From assembly GCF_963678635.1 (NCBI RefSeq), contig NC_087068.1, forward strand, positions 1,240,001 through 1,304,000: a stretch of 64,000 nucleotides of DNA, written 5' to 3'. The position numbers and the translations under genes were made by a program. Below are positions 22,701 to 37,700 of the stretch, piece after piece. This DNA is from Symsagittifera roscoffensis. Lineage: Eukaryota > Xenacoelomorpha > Acoela > Convolutidae. A model generated the notes under the pieces. The model was not told the origin of the DNA, did no database searches, and saw only the letters and a list, made by a program, of their open reading frames with translations. Numbering within the stretch: position 1 is the stretch's first letter; each line of letters opens with the position of its first letter.

Positions 22701-25700
22701 ACTTTGAGAAAAAATTTACAACCTTGTGCAAAATTTCGGGTCAGTTTCATTTCTCAACCTATAAAAATTCGATTTTTCTGCTAAAAATTGTCTTGGAAAC
22801 TATCATGAGCAAAAGGAAGATTTCCTTACTGCAATTTGACAATCATATAAAAATTTGCCTAACAATTGGGAGCTAAGTGAATAAGTGATTTTGAATGTTT
22901 TATTTTCTGATATAGATTGTGAATACTAAATATGGGAACTCTCGAGTGACTAAAACTACTTACAGATTTCACTTTGAAACGGAGATTTTCGGAAATCTTT
23001 CGAAACACAAACATTATTCAGATTAAACTCAATCTAATCTATTTGGAGTAACTATTTATAAAACTCTTCTTTAGCTTATTTGAACTTACTTGTGGATTTA
23101 TAGGCTAAATCATTCACTCTAAATGTATCTCTCAATTTTTGTTTCTTATGGTAAAAAACTCCGTCAAAATAAGGAAAATTAAAATCAAATTCACCTTGCT
23201 GTCATATAGTGCTATTTACATCTGTTTCAATTCGTCATCATTTCAATTCACATTTCAATCATCTGTCACTCTATTGGTGCTAATTAATTACCTGCGGGTA
23301 CCAGCCAACAGTGTGTCTGTCACCTTCGGTGTGACCTCTATTATCCACTCTCTTACTATACTTTGCGAGATCAAGTTAGTTATCATATTCAACTGAAATC
23401 GGATTTTACTATTGCAAATCGGAGTTTCCACATGCCGCAGCCAACAGGCCCAAGTGGGGGAAGAACCCATTGGGAATAACTGGATTCTGGCCCACGAAAT
23501 GCGGTGAGCCGCCATTGCTGTGGGAATTTTGGCACACACGCTTTCAATGGGGATTGGTGGCCAAACACGAAATTAACCCTAAGAACTTTTACTTTGATGG
23601 ATCACTTACAGAGGCTCAGATGGCAGCATTGGCAGAGGAAGTGGATGGCAAGAACAGAATGACCTGCGAGCGAACGTCAATCTCAAACCTATACCTGCGC
23701 CTGGGGGTGAAAGGGCAGGAGGAATTCCATGAATGACGGCCACATATGGACCTTGGGGCAATACGCTATCCGAGGGTAGTAGACGCATTGCAGGCAGAAT
23801 ATAAAAAGGAAAGAAATACAATTTATGAGATTTTCCAGCTATTATCACGAAAACAACAAATCAACGAGTCACTTGAGCAATTTCACTCAGTTCTCAGCGG
23901 ATTGGCATCGAGGTGCAACTTTGGCACATTGGAAGATCGGAATTTGCGGGATGTTTTCATTGTTAATATGAACAATCGGGAAGCACAGTATGAACGTTGT
24001 CGATCAACGAAGACGCCGGAAGAAGTGTACAAAATAGTTTTATCCTACGAGAGAGGCAATTTAAATGCAAAGTCTTATGTCTCTACAAACACCGGAGGAG
24101 GAACATCGTCAACACCATCGGGAGGTAGTCTAAAGATCAAGCAGGAACCGGTCGGAATTATCCGAGGCGGAAACAGAAACCCACGGCAACGAGGAAGAGG
24201 ATCACATTGTGGACGCGGATTTGCGAGAGGAGGGCGATTCAATCAAACAAGGAAATGCTACAATTGCGATCAACCCGTATTTACGCCAGAGCATATGAGT
24301 AAATGCCCAGCGAAGAATGTTATAAGTAGTCACTGCAGAAAAATTGGACACTTTGAAAGGGCTTGCCGAAGCAAAAATACACTCAGTAGGGGAAGAGGGG
24401 GAGTACATATGATCCAAGAAGAAGACGGGGAACTTTTGGACTACACCGACAACGCGGAGGATGGTCCACTGGAGCTAGGAAATTCGGTGGGCTGGGTGGA
24501 TCAAGACTGGTCCAATGTGCCTGCTCAATTGCACTCCTGGGACTCAGACAGTTCGGGCGACTACGTAAATTCGATCCAAAAAGGCTACCGAGCTCAAAGT
24601 GGCGGGATCGCAGTTATCAGTAAAGATTAACAGAAAACTACGCGAGTGTGGATAGACAGCGGATCGCCTATTTCAATTTTTACGGTGGGAGAACTAAAAA
24701 GTACCTTGAGTGCACCAAACGTTAAATTGTAGAAGTTGACACCAGAGGACACGGAGTACCGCGACTATGGTAACAACCCACTGAAGTTGCTTGGAGCCAT
24801 GACAGTACAACTGGAACCAAATAGATGGAACACAACGGCAAGGATACGAGTAATAGGAGGAAACAGACCATCGATAATTGGACGAGACTTAATGGAAAAA
24901 CTGGGGCTGAAACTCATCCAACAACGGCCTGAAGGCACGGTGATGGCGATTGATCAAGATGCGGCGGACGATGTGGGACCACAATTGACCCCGTGGCAGG
25001 AATATTTCAGTAAACAATTTGGGAAACTTTTTAACAGAGCAGGAAAAGTTAAGACCTACAAAGTACAGGCAAAATTTTTTGAAAAACTAAACACAGTGCA
25101 ACAAAAGGACGGCGGTTTCGAAAACATTACAAGAAAAGATAGGTAAAGAAATTACGAAATTGTTGGAACAGGGACATATTGAAAAATTGAATGAATGTTT
25201 GGATAAATACCTCGTTTCGCCAATCGTTATTACAGTAAAGAAGGATGGGTCAGTTAAATTAGCATTGGAATCTAGAGAATTGAACAAACAAGTTCATAAA
25301 AACAAGTACTAAATGCCGAATATTGAAGAGCTAATGGATACTGTCGGACAAACCGGGGGAGATTTTCTTTTCAACAAAGGATTTGACGTACGCGTATGGG
25401 CAACTTCCTCTAAGTGCGGATACGAGCGTCCAGTGTAACTCTTCACTTATTGGGTGAAAATCGACCGGCACGTACCGTTTTGAAACAGGTTTTTACGGCC
25501 TTACAACGATGCCGGCGGAATTTCAATGAACAATGGATAGTATTTTTTCCGAGCTTTCTCAGGCCCACGCGTTCATCGATGACCTTCTAGTGGTAACTAA
25601 AGGGTCGGAAATCGATCATATCTCCACTGTTCAGAAAATTTTGCGCAAACTAGATAAGGAAAACATGTCGCTAAAATTATCAAAGTGCACGTTTGCACAA

Positions 25701-28700
25701 AAAGACTGCGAGTGGCTGAGGCACAAATTTATATCGATGGGAATTACACCGTTGGTGCAGAAAACCGAACCGATAGAAAGCTTGAAACCGCCACGGACGT
25801 TGTCACACCCAAGTCTTTTATGGGCTCCATCCATAGTTTACATAACTGTCTACCAGCGCTAGCCGAAACATCCGCTCCACTACGTCCTTTACTTAGTCGG
25901 AAAAATGAAATTATATGGTCAAAGGAGTGCCAGACGGCATTTGAAAATTTGAAACTGCAAATGGCAAACATTGTCAAGCTACGGCAATTTGATGTGCATC
26001 GTGACATTTGCATTGTTCGCGACGCAAGCCACCATAGATTGGGGGCGGTGCTGGAAAAGTTAGGCCCCGAAGGGTAGAGGCCCATTTCGTTTGCTATGGT
26101 GGTATGGGGGCCGATTATTTTCGAAACAATGTGTTGGGCAGAAAGTTCTACCTAATCACTGGTCATAAAGCTTTAGTATCCTTTTAAACGGAAATAATAA
26201 GAAAAATAAGACGATACTCAGCCGCCTTACAAGATGGTTAGATCGTTTGGTTCCCTTTAACTTCGAAGTAGAGCATAAGACAGGGGCGAAAATTGGTTTG
26301 GCAGATTACTTATCTCGTAATCCAAATGGCGCCGCGGTGCCGGTTAGCGCGTGTGATAGTATGTTCACCGTGGCTAAAATTAGATCAATACGTAGCGCCT
26401 TGGGATATGATCAGAACAATTCCGCCGCGGAACCGGTATTTCTCGCCCATCAAAAGCAACTAACTAAATCGCATGAGTTATGCAAGTTTTCGTCACACAA
26501 TTCGCGTCGTGTCATGCGAGAATGAATAAGCCAATAAAAAACAAGCACGTGGAATACTCCGCCGGTCAATTAAATTGGATGAAAGTTTCGTCGGGGCTAT
26601 TATGAATTTCAAATCAAGTTGTCAAAAATCAATCATCTTATTGAAAAACCATGGATAGAAATTTTCGGAAACTAGAGCGATTTTGAAAAAGACACCATTG
26701 CTTACACATTCGTAGTGACGAAATAAAAGAAATACCAATATCAACAACAGCGATTACCAATCCGATCCTCAACTAAGTGCTATAAAAGAGATGATAAGAG
26801 AAAGGGACCCAAACATTCATGCCAAAACTTATGCTATGAACCGTTACTATGCGCAATTCATAAACGGTATCTGTGTACGAGAGAACGTTGTGTGGATGGA
26901 CGACAAACTTGTGATTCCGAACTCTCTAACTACAGCCATTAACAACCGTATAGATTATTAGCATCATGGAAAATCAAACATGTTCCAGGCCGCCAAGGAT
27001 ATTTGGTACCCGTATATCTACCGTTCCATAGCTTCTAAGGCGGAGAACTGTACGGAATGTACAGAGTCGGGTAAGAACCTCAAAAACCTAATATCAAAAC
27101 AGGATATGGGACAAGTTGTAGAACCTAAGGAACCTAAAGAAGCCGTACAATTTGGTTTTTGGGGTCCCTTTAATTATCTAAACGAGTCAAGAAAAAACGG
27201 TATTGTAGCAATGGACCGTTTCTCTCTCTGTTCATCGGCTATGGTATTTGCAAATGAAAAACCTAAGAAAATTCTTAAACTTTTGAGAACATATAATGTA
27301 ACCAACGGTGTGCCCCGAATTAATCACATAGATCAGGGAACAAACTTCACGTCTAACGAAGTTAAACGATTTTGTAACACGGAAGGAATCGAAATAGTAG
27401 AATCGCTTGTGAATAACAATCGCGCTACGGGATGCGTGGAGAGATTAATAGGAACTTTAAAGAACTCAATTCTTACGTACGCGAAAGAAGAAAATCCGGA
27501 GGCGTTGGGAAAAATGTTGGAACGAGCACTTGGGGCGCTTAGGTTTTCTATAAACGCTACGGCTAAACCAACACCGTTTGAAGCGCACCATGCAGAGAAG
27601 CAAATACTGTTCTAAGAAACCTCACAAAAACCTTCATTTCAGCATTTGGATTGGTCGAACACATTGGATTCAAGACCAGGGCCGTCAGGCCAATTGTACC
27701 AGCGCATGGGAGATCGGAATCTCCAAAGGTATAGAAAAATTAATGCTAAGGTAAAAACTACAAGCAATCACACAATTACTCTAGACAATGGCGTTGTTCT
27801 TAGGAAATTAGCGGTTGCATCGTCAAAAAAACCATCCAAGAAAGTCCCTGAAAAACTTCCTCAGCCACCTACGCCTCAAATCATGAAAAAAAAATGAAAT
27901 TTCGAAAAAGAAGAGCAAAACGGGAGCAACGAAATCTACCACGCCAAGAACTTTAAAAAAAGCAAACGACAAGCCGCAGATTCTATCCGATTAGTGAATC
28001 AGAAAGCGAGAACGACAGCGAGAAAGTTCCACTGTCCATCAACAAAAGAGGAAACAGCAGTCATGCATTTTTGCCGGTTCTGGAGGGGAGCAAGCGGCAC
28101 CAGTGGCATCGGCCACCACGCAAGGGGCGGAAATTGACATGCATCAGGATAATGCACGACCATCAGCGTCAACAACGATATTGCCGACGGATTTAGCGAA
28201 GTCAGTACCGAGGGACATGGCAGAGGCGAACAGTGAAAAAACTAATCCGGGGGAAACGAAGAAAAGCGAGACCGAAACGACGAAAAAACGTGGAACGAGA
28301 CAGCGATTTGTGTCGTATAAAAGTCAGTATTCGAATGATAGCGGCGAAACTACTACATCGCGAAAGAGCGGGCGGAAGCAAACGGCCGTACAAAATTGGG
28401 GGGGGGGGGGTCATGATCGACAACATCTCAAAGAAAATGGCTGAGGGTAAGAAGTAGAAAAAATGAAAAAAATCAAAAAGGAAGTCAACAATAAACCTGT
28501 TAAAATTTGCTAGAGTCCAGGGAGAGGGCTGGTTGCTCTGAATAAGGGTCTACCAAAAACTCAATAGTTTATCGCCTTCAGTGGTATTTATGTTGTTTAA
28601 AATTTAGTTGCAGTTATAGTTAAATTTAGCTTTTCTTTTGAGTACTTAACATCATCATCAATCTATATACATACGCGCAACTTCAGTCATTCAGTTTTTA

Positions 28701-31700
28701 CAATTTTTCAAATTTTTTACAAGAGGGGAAATGTCATATAGTGCCATTTATATCTGTTTCAATTTTTCATCATTTCAAATCACATGTCAATCATCTGTCT
28801 CTCTATTGGTGCTAATTAAATACATGCAGTTTCCAGCCAACGGTGTGTCTGTCACCTTCGGTGTGACCTCTATTATCCACTCTCTTACTATACTTAGCAA
28901 GATCAAATATGTTATCATATTCAACTGAAATCGGAATTTACTATTGCAAATTGGAGTTTCTGATATAGATTGTGAATACTAAATATGGGAACTCTCGAGT
29001 GACTAAAACTACTTACAGATTTCACTTTGAAACGGAGATTTTCGGAAATCTTTCGAAACACAAACATTATTCAGATTAAACTAAATCTAATCTATTTGGA
29101 GTAACTATTTATAAAACTCTTCTTTAGCTTATTTGAACTTACTTGTGGATTTATAGGCTAAATCATTCACTCTAAATGTATCTCTCAATTTTTGTTTCTT
29201 ATGGTAAAAAACTCCGTCAAAATAAGGAAAATTAAAATCAAATTCACCTTGCAAAAAAATGTACGGACACCTACGGTCCTGATTTAGAATTATCAGGTCA
29301 TACAACGTCAATTTCCAATTGAAAAATTTATAACCAAGTTTTTTTGATGATACAAAGATTGAAGTCTGAGCGGGAAAATTAGAGTCTGAAAACCATTTTG
29401 ACATGGATTCGAACTTGGGACCTATGGCTTGTAGTCATACCTGCAGGTTGGCACTATGCTGTGCCATGAGTTCTCTCTCCTCCTGCATCTGCTGTTCGAA
29501 CTGCAGTCTCGCACTCTCCATCTGTTCCTCGTGCTCTGCCTTCAGGGCGTCCATCTCCCTCGCGTGTTCCAACTCCATGTCTCTAACTTTCTCTTCAAGG
29601 GCTTCGATTGTGTCCTAAAACGGATCCAACAAGAAACTTAAAATTATCAAAAAGCTTCTTTTATAAAAGATTTTGTTATTCTTTTTAGGAGAGGGGATAG
29701 GGAAGAATGAAATATGTCAACTTCAAATGTCAAATTCACGAACTAGTTAAACCAGGTTACTTTTAATTTAAACAAATTTGGACTCAAAATAAAAATTGGT
29801 CTAAAAACCAATTGAAAATCAACAAAAAGAAAGCGAAAAATTTGACTAGTTATTCTCGACAATGACACAAAATCTCTTTAGTTTTTTAGAATTCAATTAA
29901 CAATCAACGGTGCTTTATTATTAATCTTTTATTATACAAGTTTTCTTTCAGGTAGTCAAAATTGGCTGGAAAAATTTATCCTGGGCCATACTTCCTTCCC
30001 ACATCGTGAAATAATCGAAAAACGAGGGTACTGAGTAAAAGTTTTGGGGTTTCTTCCAGGGGCGGATCTAGGATTTTCTCGAGGGGGGGCGGATTTTCAA
30101 AATATTTTGCAAATTTTTTAAAAAACAGTAAAAAAAAGCCGTTTTTGGGCACTTTTTGAAAAATTTTGACAGAAAAATCGCGTTTTTTTTGGCGCGCGCC
30201 CCCCCTCAAAGTTAGTATATATTGGCGCCCATGGCGCCTTTAGAAAAATTTTAGGGTCGGTCGGCCAAAAATGGATTTCTGAAAAAGTATCAAAGGGGGG
30301 ACCTTTTTGGTCGGCAGGGGGTCGAATCCCTGAGGGGGGAGGAGCGTCCGCCAAACCCCCCCTTCCCTTAAATCCGCCCCTTGTTTCTTCCATTTTTTGA
30401 TAGTTTCTTTGTTTCATTTTACTTAATTCTAAAAAAGTGCTTTCGAATCAATAACACCAAAAACACCAGATTTCATTGCATCCATTGTTTTTTGAATTGC
30501 GCTCGAGAGTACATTGAAAAGTTTAACCAGCAGCAAAAAGAAACTAATATAAGCATCAGCCGAACTAGAACGCTTTTTTCTATGTTAACATTACTTTAAT
30601 TTATGCTGCCCAAGTATCTTAATTATGCATTTTTGTAATACTCACTGAATAGTTACAGAAAATAAACATAGATAGCACTGATTGGTTATTTGCGGTGTGT
30701 TTTTCTCGTTTGGGTAAACACAGCAGCTCATGTTTAAAAAAACTGAAGAATTTACCGCAAAAATCCATTGTTTTGACCAATTCGGCTGATTTATAATTCG
30801 ACTTAAAACCATGAGCAAAACGTTTTGGGTTGGTGCTGAAATTTGATTGCTTATTTAAGCCAATCACTTTGAAGCAAATTAGTTTCAGTTTAAGATGTTG
30901 AAATATTAATTTTTGGACTGGAAAAGTTAAAAGAAGTTTTAAATTTTCCAAAATTCGTGGTGATGCCAACTGTTGAACTGAAAACGCGTTAGAGAAGTAA
31001 GATTTGACATGTGAGCGTGGAGCGAATACAAAACGTTCCAACATAAAAATTCAATTTGATAGCGGCGTATATCACTGCTTAGTGTAGGTGTTTCTTTTGT
31101 TTTTGGTAAAATCTCATATTTTTTTAGCTTTTGAGAGTCATTGTCGTTCATAAACTATGCAAGATATTGCTAGTTTGTTTTTTAAGGGTACATTTGATGA
31201 GAGCTTCAACATTTTTTAAAGGTATGCAAATTTTGAATACGGCTTGTCTTGAATTTATTTTTGTTACTGCATAAATTCTCAATTTTGTTTCGATTCATGG
31301 AAAATCAAGATAAAATTAGCAGCAAAAAAACTGTAGATGTAAGCGATTGCTTCTCTACATTCATTCTTCTTCTCTCTCAACGACACGGCAGAGTGGTCCC
31401 TTGTGTAGTGAGATGAGCGGTGCGACCGAGATTCAGTACAATCTACAGTTCCGAAAGGGTTAAATTGGTTGCAATTTTTCTGTATGTTGCTTGCCCCTTT
31501 TTGTCACTGCTCTTGTGGCTGTTTTGCTGGCACTCACAATCCCAAGAATTTCCAAAAAAAAGATTAAATTCAGATAAAGATACGTCCAAACAGAGGTTTC
31601 TGAGTGGCAAAAATATAATCTAATAAACTAATCATTAGAAAAGGTCCGCGATTTATCAACACAATTGCCTAATTGCAATTCAACTTCCAGTCAATTCAAC

Positions 31701-34700
31701 TTAACGATTCTCTCTCTCCAGAGAACCCTCACTAATCAATTATAATCAGTAATTTCACACAAATACTCAGCTCACTATTCCTCTACGGATCACTATTTCT
31801 TTGAAGTACTTTAACTGATCTCTTTAACTTCGCAAGAATGTTCTCTGTCTATGGGAATTAACTATTCTCTGATTCAGTTCTGATTAATCTCACTAACTTT
31901 GAAAACCAACTATCTACTATCTCTGCAATTGTTGCTCTCCTTCTAAGGTTCGGCTATTCCCCAAAATTCCAATAAGTAACCAGCGAACGATTGACTTTTT
32001 TCTGAGCTAGTTTCAATTTTTTTAAGTTGGTTTTTAGAGAACGTAATTTGCTTTGGATTTGGCAAACGAATTGAAAGAAACTTGAGCCACAAAAAATCTG
32101 ATTGAATTTTTTTTTTAGAATTTACATTAAAAAACAAAAAAAAATGAAAATGTTGACAAAATATTGATATTTTGTAACGATTGTAGTCAAATACTGAGTG
32201 CTTTTTTAGATCCAGCATCTAGTTAATTCATGCGAGAGAGTCAGCAGAACAGAGTGAAGTTGAAGTTTTAGCTTTATGGAAGCTCATTTTGAGAATGCTA
32301 TAGTTTGAGAATGAACTGAAAATAAAGAAGCAGTTTTAGCCTACCTGTTTGACAGAAATGACACTGAGCAGTTCCTCCCTTATGGCGTCTTTCTCCTCCT
32401 CCAGTCGCTGGATCTCCTCCTGCAGGCCAGAGATGATGGCATCCTTCTGGCTCAGCTCCGCCTGCACACTCTTCAACTCCTCCTTCATCATGTCCACTTC
32501 CAGCGCCTTCTCCTGTCCAGAGAACAACTTGTTAATCATCTTAGTATATGTGGACAGGCTCGGGATTCGAACCTATGATGTGCTGCTGGATATGGGTAAA
32601 AAATTCAGAATTCACTTCATCATTCATTATATCTAGTTCAAGCCGTTTTCTAGAGGGGGACTAGGCTTTGAGTTCGCCAAAGAGTATAAGCAAGATAAAT
32701 ATGATAGGAAAGAAACACACAATCTCGAGCTTTAAAATCCTATATAGTAAAACTAGTTCTTAATTTAATTCTACCAATAAAAAATTTGATCTATAATAAA
32801 AATTATTGAACAATATTCATTAAAATCATGCTTTATAGAATGCTGCAAAAAGTTTGGCCAGATTAATTTATATAAACTAGAGCATTTTGTAATGCAAAAA
32901 CGTAATTTTGAGACTTGAATTGTATACACAAAGCTACATTCTTTGGTAAAAACTGTTGGGTTGAACCTTCTTCCAAACTTTTTTTAAAATCAATAGCTAA
33001 GGAATCAACAGAAGATAGAGAATCGCTGATAGCACACACTCGAATTTCGAGTCTGGTGGCGATGGCACTAGAAAATCCTTGTAAACAACAAAAGATTCAA
33101 GCACACAAGGAATTCAATTTGGAACTCAATGGTTACCCTGATATCTTCCACGTTGTCAAGAACCTAAATAAAGGGGAAAGTAACATTCAGAAATCTTTTT
33201 AGGTCGAGCATGAATTTGCAATTGGTAAACTTATTGGTTTTTATATATTTTTGTAAACTACACTATAGAAAACTGTCTCTATTGCAATCCTTGTACCTTG
33301 AGGACATCGCCTGGGCTGTCGGAGTCCCAGTATCCGGTGGAAACCTTGTAAAGATCAGTTAATTCAAATTAAATGAACCACCATTTACTCATTACAAATT
33401 TGAATATGAAAAGCGAGGAAGAAACATTCAATCTTCTTCAAAAAATATAAAGTGGTTGCTTATAACTCTTCCATTCGAAAACGGCGGAACTCGTTCCTCT
33501 TACACGTTTTGCCAGTGCATCAAATAATCGATGTCTCGCTCCTCATCCCTGTTGCAAAACTTACTAACTGCAAGCGTACACAAGCAAAAAATCAAGTTGA
33601 AATTTTTACAAGAGGGACAAAATTGAATGATAAAAATTAATAATTATTACCCAATCAGATATGAGCACCGATTGGTCCCAACGAAAGCAATGTGTTTCAG
33701 CTCATTAAAATCAGTTATAAAACATTGCAAAATCAGAAGGATTTTCTCAAAAGGGCGTGGCGATTAGCATGTGAGTCGATTACCATATGCACTCCCAAGT
33801 TGACGTCCCAGAAATAGTTCTCACTGATTCAGCATTATATCAACAAGCATTGATGCAAATGTACTGGTCACGGATAAGTGGCCACTGATCAGGGACTGAA
33901 AATGCAATGATTTTTATCTGAATTTCTGCCCTGAACCATAAATAACTCAATGTGACAATGTTTTTTCCAAAAATCTGCGCTTATTTAGAGGTAAACCTGC
34001 GCTAATTCCAAATTTTATCTATGTTTCTGTCCTGGTAATGGATATGTGACCACAAATCAGTGCCTAAAACAGCATTAAAAATCTCTGCGACATCAGCCCG
34101 GGCTTAGAGCACTTCCTCTTAGATTTAGTTTAATGCAGCCTTTGTCTTCAAATGCGACATCGGCAATTTTTGCAAGCGCCACTGACAAAAAGCAAACGGT
34201 GCTAGTGCAATAAGTCGACGTACCAATAAACCGAAATAAGAACTTATACTATAAGTTATGTCAACTCTCTATGTGGTGGTCAGTGTTCGGTCAAAGCCCT
34301 TACAAGTCAGAGTAGGCCTGGTCAATTTTCATCCCGAGATTAATTCGAGTCGCCTGTACAAATTTTTATTTTTATCGTTTTTCTGCCAATTTTTCATGTC
34401 GGCAGTTTTATGCGTGTAAAAATGCTAATCAGCGCTCAAAATGCAAATAGAGGAACTAAACAATGTATATGTAAGATCAAAATGTCGGATGAGCTTCTGT
34501 TTTAATTGAAAACAAAGGAGATTTTTTCGCCGATATTAGTTTCAACCAATCACATTCCAGCATCATGACCAAACTTTCCAATTAGCAAAAAAAAAAATAG
34601 TTTTTGGGCCGAATAACAGAAAAGACCCAAACGTTCAACCAACGAGAATCGTCTAAAACTGTAACAAGCTCTTCATTTGCGCTGAACAGTTTATGCGAAA

Positions 34701-37700
34701 AAAAAAACAATAAGCAAAGTCATCAGAGTGCACTGAAAAGTATCTCATTGACCTGGCAGTTCTTCTATAGGCGTTCGCATTAACCGCTCATTAATCTGGA
34801 CTGGCAAGTTTGGATCACGTATCAGCTCGGTTGAATTATCTACTGATTATGTGATGGGCTATTGTATTCGTGTTTTTTCTTTTTTCTTGTTTTCCACGCA
34901 AAATCAGCTACCGCAAATAATTTTAGGAGAAAGTTGAGTGACTCGAAAAACACTTTCAGTCGTGATTCGAAAAACGCTTCTTAGAGTCGAGAAAAACGTG
35001 TTGAAATTTTTGACTATTCTTCTAATTTCGAGTGTAAAACAATATATGATAATAATTATGAAAATTACCAACATATGATGTGGGTAATATAGAATACAAA
35101 TAATGTTGTTGTTTTCCTTGTATCAGGAATGCATCTACCGTTTAGGTGATTTTTTACAACAACCAAATTGGTTATCCGAGCTGTCGCATATAGCTTTAAG
35201 AAGACTATTTCGGCATAAATCTTTTCACTTGAAGCAAATTTTCATACAATTTTTGGGGCGTTTTTTGGAAGGTTTTGAATCTTATTTTTTTTTCATTCAC
35301 TTCATGAATCTTGAACTAATTTAAATTGCCAAAAAGGATATCGTGAAACAATGTTAACAGAAGGATCAATAGGGCGGAGTGAAGATATCACTGGACGTGA
35401 TATTTAACCTTATATTCGCACCTGGATCGTATCATCTAAAAGGGGCACTTATTTCAAGGCTAGGTTTGTAGCATCTATTGCTAATGTTTCGATGTGTGTG
35501 TTGGTTGTTTGTTGTTGTTTGTGCCTACCTTGAGGTCTTCGGCCAGTTTCTTGGCCCTCTCGGCGTGTATCTTCAGCTCCTCATTCTGTCTCTGCACTCT
35601 CTTCATCTCCTGCAGTTTCTCATCCAGCTCTGGAAAGAAAGGAAAAGAATTAAGAATCCCATTCATCCATCTTCAACTACTCCATTTTGGATTACACTTT
35701 CTAGTTCCTTTTATTCTCTTTATTGCAAGCCAAGTTATCATTTATAACCATCTGTTCAGCTCCGTTCCTCCAATGTTACTCTGCAGGCAGTTAAAGAAAT
35801 CTGTTCATGGATCAATTTTCTTTCAACTTCTTCGGCACTTTGCATGATTCAGCATTCAAAAAAGAGACTTTAGTTAAACAACACTGACTTGGTTTGTTTC
35901 GGTGATTACATAAGTATTTGTTGTACCTCCTACCTGCCTGCACCTCCACTAGTTTGTCTGTGAGTTGCTGGATGTCCTCCTTGGCCTTGTCCAGCTGCTT
36001 CTTCAGCCTCTGGTTGCCCCTTCACTCAACAAACAACCCACATTGTATTGACACACATAATAATAAGCAACAAATCGGTCAACTTTCTGTCTGTTTCAAA
36101 ATCAGTCAAACTTTTAGTCTGTTTGCTGTCTCCTGGAGACTCTACTTGGACTGGAACTCACTTGGCTCTTTCTCTGGCAGTCACTGCATTTTCCACAGCC
36201 ACAATTATCTCCTTGTTCAGGTCCCCCAGCTTCCCCATGCTACCTACAAAAAAAAGAGAAAAGTTTAAATTTTTTAATTGGTTTTTTGACAAACTTTCTC
36301 ACTTATTCAGAGGGATCAGAGAAATCGTTAGAGAATTGACATTGATGTATCCTTTAACACAGGATTCATTAATTTTTATATATTAAGAATCGTTTTTAAA
36401 GAGATCCGGAAGTTGCTTCCAATGAAAACAAGAGTACGTATATGTATATATAGGTTTTTCTTGGTTCAGGTATTCAGTTTTTCTTGGTTCAGGTATTGGT
36501 CGAAATAGAAATAAGATACAAAATTGATATCAAAAATGGCATTTAGAGTTTTTTGAGATATTCAAACAAAAAAGGCGCAAAAAGACAAAAAAAAATCGCT
36601 GATAGCCCAGAGGATTAACAATTGCCTGCCAATCAAAATAATGAAATAACAAAATACTGAAAAAATTGCCTCGAGATTTTTCTGTTCCTTACCATCAAAA
36701 AGTTGTCAACTTTTTTCAACCTTTTAATTATTTTGAAACGTTGCTAATTAAACTACTGTGTTGGAATCAAAACTATTTGTCTTTCAGTCCAGAACATTTT
36801 GATCGAGTTCACGGATAGTCACAAAAAAATGCAAAATTGAGAGTTTAGCATTGAGACTATTCGAAAAGTTCTCAAAAACGAAAGTACAAGTGTAAGATCG
36901 GTGATCCTACCACTTTTTTGCCAATTTTAGAGTTCAATTGGGAGTTTACCTTTAGAAATGCATGCAGTGTAGTGAAGGTCAATTAGTAGTACCTAGCTCG
37001 GTTTTGAATACGGTAAGTAGTGAAATAAGCAATTGGTCAAGTTGCAAAGTTGACCAAAACAAACAAAGACTAGTCAGGATTCGGAAACGGTACCAAATGT
37101 GTAAATCCCCCCATTTGGAAACTACCGGGGCTAGCTTTATGAAACTCCTATGGCGGATACAAGAAATTTTTTGACCCGGGCATGCAAAAATCCAGACCCC
37201 TCAGACCCCCCGAGCACAAGTGATAACGATTCCCGGAAGTGTAAATAGCCCTATCAGAACTCGGTAACTAGCAGTTGGAATGAAACCAAAATATAGTATG
37301 TTATAGACCTTGTTGGTGGAAGCTTAAGTTTAGAACCCCCGACCCCCTGGACCCCTACTTTCGGTGCTATTCCTCATACAAATAGTCCCCACCCGACTTC
37401 CGGAAGTCGTTTCTCAGACCCGACTGAACGCAGGGAGCTAAAATTTTGGGATATCATAGGAAGTGACGAGATACCTCATGTTTAATAATTTGAGCCATAT
37501 CCGGCGGTTGAACCTGAAGTTATTAGCACTTGGGAAAAGTACCCCTGGAACCGGAAATAGGCAATTTACGCAAAATAATGAGCGAGTGCAAATTGATTTT
37601 ATGGCGGCAATAGACACTACAACTCATCTTCAGAAAAACTCGTAGTGAGTTAAACCCCTGCGATGACTCCTTCCGGTGTTAATAGCCTTTTTCCCGGGAA

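Larger units (their letters stand above)
23200..28956 (+). mobile_element. Degenerate Ty3/Gypsy retrotransposon in intron 11
   Basis: Two 225-bp LTRs (23200-23424 and 28732-28956) enclose gag, protease, reverse transcriptase, RNase H and integrase remnants in order. A purine-rich tract (AAGAGGGGAA, 28721-28730) lies just before the 3' LTR. The frames are broken many times, and the LTRs differ at roughly 20 of 225 positions, so the insertion is old. It lies antisense to the coiled-coil gene. The same clade is present at 47.8-55.1 kb. Confidence 0.85.

Noticed and set aside
34861..35330. Protein-coding exons in intron 7 (35103-35324 frame)
   Set aside because: AT-rich, no GC rise, no phase-compatible splice sites with exons 7 and 8.
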